Below the pieces are notes generated by a model. That model was not told where the DNA came from. It did not search any database and saw only the letters and a list, made by a program, of their open reading frames with translations. Both the position numbers and the translations under genes were made by a program. Positions 31,422 to 34,885 of a stretch of 34,885 nucleotides of DNA are shown here, in pieces. The stretch comes from Verrucomicrobiales bacterium. Its GTDB lineage: Bacteria > Verrucomicrobiota > Verrucomicrobiia > Verrucomicrobiales > DEV007. The stretch's first letter is position 1. Every line of letters starts with the position of its first letter. The DNA lies in NCBI GenBank assembly GCA_030730365.1, contig JANQVJ010000024.1:1-34885 (forward strand), read 5' to 3'.

Positions 31422-31728
31422 TTCCGCCTCGTGGGCGAAGCGAATCAGTCGGCGCAGCACCGCGATCTGGCGGTTGGCGGTGGTGAGCTGGTCCCGTTTT
31501 TGGTTCGCCGGGACTAGACTCCCTTAGTGAGCCGAGCCGGGGCACTCACCGAGGCCGCCTCAAGGGCCGGGGTGAGAATCAGGCGGAAGGGCAGGCTGAA
31601 GAACAGATCGAGGAGCAAGGCGAAGGTCAACGACTGGCGAGCGAGCGGGATTCGTTTCATGGCGCAAGGATTGAGGATTGACCGGAGACAAGACAGGCGA
31701 AGACAATGGCATTGTGGTAGTATTCCCG
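31422..31728. other. Gene-poor stretch with possible coding fragments
   Basis: This 307-base region lies between the beta-helix remnant and the Nif3-like gene. On the minus strand, 31422-31530 reads KRDQLTTANRQIAVLRRLIR, which looks like a helical protein piece but has no start codon. I see no promoter, repeat or RNA gene of note. Confidence 0.35.
31514..31660 (-). CDS. Possible 48-residue secreted or truncated protein
   Basis: An ATG at 31660 opens MKRIPLARQSLTFALLLDLF, a signal-peptide-like N-terminus, and stops at 31514. The rest (about 28 residues) has no recognisable feature. It may be the truncated start of a lost gene. Coding is uncertain. Confidence 0.2.
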   Translation of the reverse strand: MKRIPLARQSLTFALLLDLFFSLPFRLILTPALEAASVSAPARLTKGV

Positions 31729-32490
31729 ATGCCCGCGCTCACCGACCTCATCCGCTCCGCCAACGACTGGCTCTCTCTGGACACGATCGCAGACTACCCC
31801 GGCGCTCTCAATGGACTCCAACTAGAGAACTCGGGTCAGGTCACGAAAATCGCCGCCGCCGTTGACGCCGGCCTCCCGGTGATCGAAGAGGCCTGCGCTG
31901 CCGGCGTGAATCTCCTCGTCGTCCACCACGGGCTCTTCTGGCAGGGAGCGCAGCGGATCGAGGGGGCGCTTTACCGGAAGTTGAAACTGGCGATGGACCA
32001 CGACCTCGCGATCTACTCGGCTCACCTACCTCTCGACATGCATCCGGAACTGGGCAACAACGCCCTGCTCGTCGCGGCACTGGGTTTCACGGGAGAAGGC
32101 CGGCCCTTTGCCCCATGGAAAGGTCGCGACCTCGGGCTGCGGGTCACGTGCGATCTCGATCGCGACGAACTGCTCGCCCGGGTCGCGGCGGCGGTGGGCG
32201 ATGCGCCGAAGCTGGCTCCGGGAGGTCCGACGCGCGTCCGCGAACTCGGCGTCATCACCGGCGGAGCCGGCTCACAGATTCACGAACTCGCCGCCACGGG
32301 GATCGACACCTTTCTCACCGGCGAAGGCCCGCACTGGAGCTACACCGCGGCGGAGGAACTCGGGATCAATCTGATCTACGCCGGCCACTACGCGACCGAA
32401 ACCTTCGGAGTGAAAGCGCTCGCGGCGCGCTGGGCGGCGGAGTTCCCCGGGCTCACGGCAAGTTTCATCGATCACCCGACGGGGCTTTAA
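31729..32490 (+). CDS. Nif3-like dinuclear metal centre protein (YbgI family)
   Basis: This 253-residue Nif3/YbgI-family protein forms hexameric toroids with a two-metal site in the homologues whose structure is known. Sequence hallmarks are DYPGALNGLQLEN (22-34), VVHHGLFW (64-71) with H66/H67 as metal ligands, AHLPLDMHPELGNN, and GEGPHWSYTAAEELGINLIYAGHYATE with its C-terminal His and Glu ligands. The family is widely conserved but its activity is disputed; annotation as GTP cyclohydrolase I type 2 is based on limited evidence. The ATG at 31729 follows TATTCCCG and is chosen because the domain starts there. It converges with the L,D-transpeptidase gene seven bases away. Confidence 0.92.
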   Translation: MPALTDLIRSANDWLSLDTIADYPGALNGLQLENSGQVTKIAAAVDAGLPVIEEACAAGVNLLVVHHGLFWQGAQRIEGALYRKLKLAMDHDLAIYSAHLPLDMHPELGNNALLVAALGFTGEGRPFAPWKGRDLGLRVTCDLDRDELLARVAAAVGDAPKLAPGGPTRVRELGVITGGAGSQIHELAATGIDTFLTGEGPHWSYTAAEELGINLIYAGHYATETFGVKALAARWAAEFPGLTASFIDHPTGL

Positions 32491-32497
32491 AAACCGC

Positions 32498-34267
32498 TTA
32501 TTCGGTCCAGGGGATCACCGAAGCGAGGCTGCGTGCGTTGACCGCATCGAGCCCGTAGACGTCCCGGCCCGGGGCGAGGAGGATGCGCCCGCCGGGCGTC
32601 GGCCGCGGGAAGGTCGTGAAGTAAGTGATGTAAACGTTGATCCCTCCTTTGACGGCGACACCCTTGTTCACATCGTTACTCATTTTCGATCGCACCTCCT
32701 CGAGCGTCCAGCCGTTTGGAGCAAAGACCCACTCGGCCAGCTCATCGGGTTTCGAAACGCGGATGCAGCCATGGCTGTGGTCACGGTTTGCGCGGGCGAA
32801 GAATTCCTTGGAGGGAGTGTCGTGCATGTAGATGTTGAAGGTATTCGGGAAGAGAAACTTCACGTAGCCAAGCGCGTTGCTGCTCCCCGGCTTCTGGCGG
32901 ATGAGCAGTTTCCCCTGGGCTACTCCCGCGAGAGTGTCGGGAGAGAGTCGGTTGCCGGTGCTGCCGCCGAACGAAGTCACGATCTCGTAGTTGTTGCGGC
33001 TGAGGTAACCCCAGTCCTCTTGCATCTTGGGAAGGAGCTCTTTCACCGCGATGCTCGGAGGGACATTCCAGTAAGGGCCGAAGACCACCTCCTGCATGCG
33101 GTCGCGAAAGATCTTCGTCTGGTGCGTGTCTTTGTCCGCGCGCCCGTGGACGATTCGCATCGTCTTCACATGGAAATCATTCGCATCGAAGAGGTAGAGC
33201 TCGGCGCAGGGCAGATTTGCGATGAGGTAGCGTTCTCCCGGTTTCGCCGGCATCAGCCTCGCCCGGTGCAGGTTGATCGTGATGGAGCGATAACGATCCG
33301 CCGCGTTGGTGTTGAGGTAACCCCACGAGCCCTGCCCGAAGATCCCGTCCGGATCGAGTCCGTAGTCGGTCTGGAAGGCGACGAGGGCTCCCGTCAGTTC
33401 CGGAGTCATGCTGTTAATGAGCGAGGCGTTGTCGGGTGACATATTCAAATAGCCGCGATCAATCAGATGCGCGGCGATCGCCGGAGCGCCCGGATAGAGT
33501 TCGCCGGGCTTGCCGGGGCCGATCTGTTCCGGACTCGGGATCTGGGGAAGACCGGAATACTTCAGCACCGCCTCCCGCGCCTCGGGATAGGCCTTCAACA
33601 ACTCGCGGTAGATCCAGCTCTTCGGCGCGAACTGGTCCATACCGGTGGTCATCTCAAAGGGCTGCATCGAGGTGGCTACCACGAGATCGCCTAGAATGGT
33701 GGCGAGGGTGCGATCTTCGGAGCCGGGAGTATCGCCGTGATCCCAGTCCGGCCAGATTGCCGTCGCCGGAACCGCGCCCAGTCGAATGAGCAGCGCCGCA
33801 TCACAAAAGGCGATCGTGTGCGCAAGATCTCGTTTGTCCACCGTCGCATCGGTGATCCGAGCAACGAGCGCCTCGGGGTCGAGAGCCATCAGCTCGGGCA
33901 GAGCGTGACGCTTTAGTTCTTCAGCGAGGGAACGGTGGAACCCCGCCTGCAGATCCGTCGCGCTCCATAAAGGGCGAAAGCCGCGCTGCTCGTAGGCGGC
34001 GCCGATTAAGGCTGCGGCGAAGGGGGCGTAGTGTCGATCAGAGGGAATGAGGCGGTCGACTTCGGCCTGAACGGCGAGCGAATCGGCACTCACCGGGGTA
34101 GCCCGCGTCGAAGCAGGAGCTTCGTCCCCTACACTCGAACCCGCCCCCCCCGCATCCGCCGAGCTGCGGCCCGGCTCATCAAGCTGCGCGAAGGAAAGTG
34201 ATGTCGAAGCCAACAGTGTCATCAGCGTCAAAAGGACCGGTCGACTCACGGGGAGGGTGTCTTTCAT
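32498..34267 (-). CDS. L,D-transpeptidase (YcbB/LdtD-type) with peptidoglycan-binding domain
   Basis: This 589-residue exported enzyme forms 3-3 peptidoglycan cross-links or anchors proteins to the wall. The signal peptide covers residues 1-28 (ending SLSFA). It is followed by a low-complexity Ala/Ser/Gly segment, then a scaffold domain with YEQRGFRPLW. A PG_binding_1 repeat (LTGALVAFQTDYGLDPDGIFG, about 270-310) precedes the YkuD catalytic domain. The active site is HSHGCIRVS with H499 and nucleophile C501. The length matches the E. coli YcbB class (615). The ATG at 34267 is chosen for its signal peptide, although the frame is open to 34348. A seven-pair palindrome lies just upstream. No beta-lactamase is nearby. 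Confidence 0.92.
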   Translation of the reverse strand: MKDTLPVSRPVLLTLMTLLASTSLSFAQLDEPGRSSADAGGAGSSVGDEAPASTRATPVSADSLAVQAEVDRLIPSDRHYAPFAAALIGAAYEQRGFRPLWSATDLQAGFHRSLAEELKRHALPELMALDPEALVARITDATVDKRDLAHTIAFCDAALLIRLGAVPATAIWPDWDHGDTPGSEDRTLATILGDLVVATSMQPFEMTTGMDQFAPKSWIYRELLKAYPEAREAVLKYSGLPQIPSPEQIGPGKPGELYPGAPAIAAHLIDRGYLNMSPDNASLINSMTPELTGALVAFQTDYGLDPDGIFGQGSWGYLNTNAADRYRSITINLHRARLMPAKPGERYLIANLPCAELYLFDANDFHVKTMRIVHGRADKDTHQTKIFRDRMQEVVFGPYWNVPPSIAVKELLPKMQEDWGYLSRNNYEIVTSFGGSTGNRLSPDTLAGVAQGKLLIRQKPGSSNALGYVKFLFPNTFNIYMHDTPSKEFFARANRDHSHGCIRVSKPDELAEWVFAPNGWTLEEVRSKMSNDVNKGVAVKGGINVYITYFTTFPRPTPGGRILLAPGRDVYGLDAVNARSLASVIPWTE

Positions 34268-34279
34268 AGGAGGAGACCA

Positions 34280-34296
34280 ATCTAACAGAGTTAGAT
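34280..34296. promoter_or_regulatory. Palindrome upstream of the L,D-transpeptidase gene
   Basis: ATCTAAC-AGA-GTTAGAT is a perfect seven-pair inverted repeat beginning 13 bases before the transpeptidase ATG. Its position suits an operator or a small 5' UTR hairpin that could affect translation initiation. A shorter inverted repeat, GGACA-gcga-TGTCC, follows at 34311-34324. Confidence 0.4.
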
Positions 34297-34493
34297 GAGG
34301 CTTACAATACGGACAGCGATGTCCCGGCAAACACAACCGCTGGAGCAAAAGACGGGACTCGGATTACAGCTGATCCAGGGGCGCGGAGACAGGAAGACCC
34401 CCGAGCCGTGCATCAACGATGCGTAGCCAAAGGCATGACCGGACAACAGCGGGATCTTTTTTGGTCTTTTTGAAAAAACTTTAGCAAAAGCGT

Positions 34494-34521
34494 TTGACCT
34501 TCTGAAAGCGCCGGTTATATT
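34494..34521 (+). promoter_or_regulatory. rRNA operon promoter (P1-like)
   Basis: TTGACC (34494-34499) and TATATT (34516-34521) are separated by 16 bases. An A/T-rich segment resembling an UP element (34455-34489, with T and A runs) precedes them. The following bases, CACCGCCCGCCC, form a GC-rich discriminator typical of promoters under stringent control. Transcription would start near 34528, about 300 bases before the mature 16S end. Confidence 0.75.
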
Positions 34522-34579
34522 CACCGCCCGCCCAAAAGAGGGTGGTTCCTGAAAGCTGGCAACAGTTCAAGGTAAATTA

Positions 34580-34593
34580 GATCTTTAAAAAAT
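34580..34593 (+). promoter_or_regulatory. boxA-like antitermination element in the rRNA leader
   Basis: GATCTTTAAAAAAT resembles the bacterial boxA consensus (GCTCTTTAACAAT), about 55 bases after the predicted transcription start, where NusB/NusE-dependent antitermination elements usually lie. Confidence 0.45.
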
Positions 34594-34741
34594 CAGGCCA
34601 AGAAATGTAAAGCAGAAAGCTTGCCAGGGCAGTAGCCCAAGTGCAGCTAAAGCAGCAATATTGGTGAAAAAGGAAAAGGCTAAATTGTGTGCTGCGCGTT
34701 AAAATTAGTAACGTGCCGAATGAAGTCTTTTTAGGAAGGCT

Positions 34742-34791
34742 TTGTTCTTGTCAATTTTCCGTTGAAGAACAATTGCAGCTCCGCAAGGAGC
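34742..34791 (+). other. Structured leader segment upstream of 16S rRNA
   Basis: Two hairpins can form. TTGTTCTT and AAGAACAA (34742-34749 with 34765-34772) pair across a 15-base loop. GCTCC-GCAA-GGAGC (34778-34791) is a stable stem capped by a GNRA tetraloop. Such leader structures guide rRNA processing; the first could also pair with sequence beyond the 16S gene, which is outside the window. A third small stem, GGGC-AGTA-GCCC, is at 34627-34638. Confidence 0.5.
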
Positions 34792-34823
34792 AGCCAAGCG
34801 TTTCGAAAGCGGGATCAATTTTC

Positions 34824-34885
34824 TATTCGAAGAGTTTGATTCTGGCTCAGAACGAACGCTGGCGGCGTGGATAAGACATGCAAGT
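34824..34885 (+). rRNA. rrs: 16S ribosomal RNA, 5' end (partial)
   Basis: AGAGTTTGATTCTGGCTCAG begins at 34831, matching positions 8-27 of E. coli 16S rRNA. It continues with AACGAACGCTGGCGGCGTGG and GACATGCAAGT. The mature 5' end is placed at about 34824 by alignment with E. coli. The gene continues beyond the window. The T after GAT (position 18) departs from the usual 27F primer sequence. Confidence 0.95.

Noticed and set aside
1..34885. CRISPR array, insertion sequence, prophage or tRNA gene
   Set aside because: I found no regularly spaced repeats, transposase or integrase motifs, terminal inverted repeats or cloverleaf-like sequence by eye. A tRNAscan or IS search could still find something small.

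Overview
The window is about 35 kb of GC-rich bacterial chromosome. It ends in the first ~60 bases of a 16S rRNA gene whose opening segment matches the bacterial consensus. The gene content points to the Planctomycetes-Verrucomicrobia-Chlamydiae group, most likely Verrucomicrobia. It has a paired DUF1549/DUF1553 protein and DUF1501 protein, secreted DUF1080 and ThuA-domain proteins, and a secreted single-CxxCH protein of a type I associate with these phyla. Start codons mostly lack a Shine-Dalgarno sequence and are preceded by C/T-rich tracts. The phylum call is an inference from gene families, not a phylogeny.

Layout. 1-5.2 kb: partial recF, a secreted CxxCH protein, a small zinc-ribbon membrane protein, transaldolase and an orphan ABC ATPase. 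5.2-13.8 kb: a divergent M42-type peptidase and lipid A acyltransferase-like pair, then trkA-trkH-recG in near overlap, then a DASS/SLC13 carboxylate transporter. 13.8-19.7 kb (minus strand): two tandem LolC/LolE-like permeases, a GYF_2-RDD membrane protein, a GH57 branching enzyme and a DEDDy exonuclease-like protein, closely packed and possibly one long transcript. 19.7-24.4 kb: an adenylate-kinase-like enzyme, then ThuA, Gfo/Idh/MocA oxidoreductase, a secreted beta-sandwich-like protein and DUF1080, which together suggest 3-keto-glycoside metabolism. 24.4-27.0 kb: a two-gene betaine-lipid operon (btaA-btaB) facing away from a VapBC toxin-antitoxin pair. 27.3-31.0 kb: the DUF1549/DUF1553 and DUF1501 pair. 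31.1-31.7 kb: gene debris, including a frameshifted beta-helix protein remnant. 31.7-34.3 kb: Nif3-like protein and a large L,D-transpeptidase. 34.3-34.9 kb: an A/T-rich element, a strong rRNA promoter, a structured leader and the 16S start.

Most of the window is housekeeping and envelope biology. The items most worth following up are the btaAB operon, the tandem Lol-type permease duplication that carries a duplicated palindromic leader, the possible 3-keto-glycoside cluster, and the absence of Shine-Dalgarno sequences at almost all starts. I found no CRISPR array, insertion sequence, prophage or tRNA gene, and no clearly novel multi-gene defence system.
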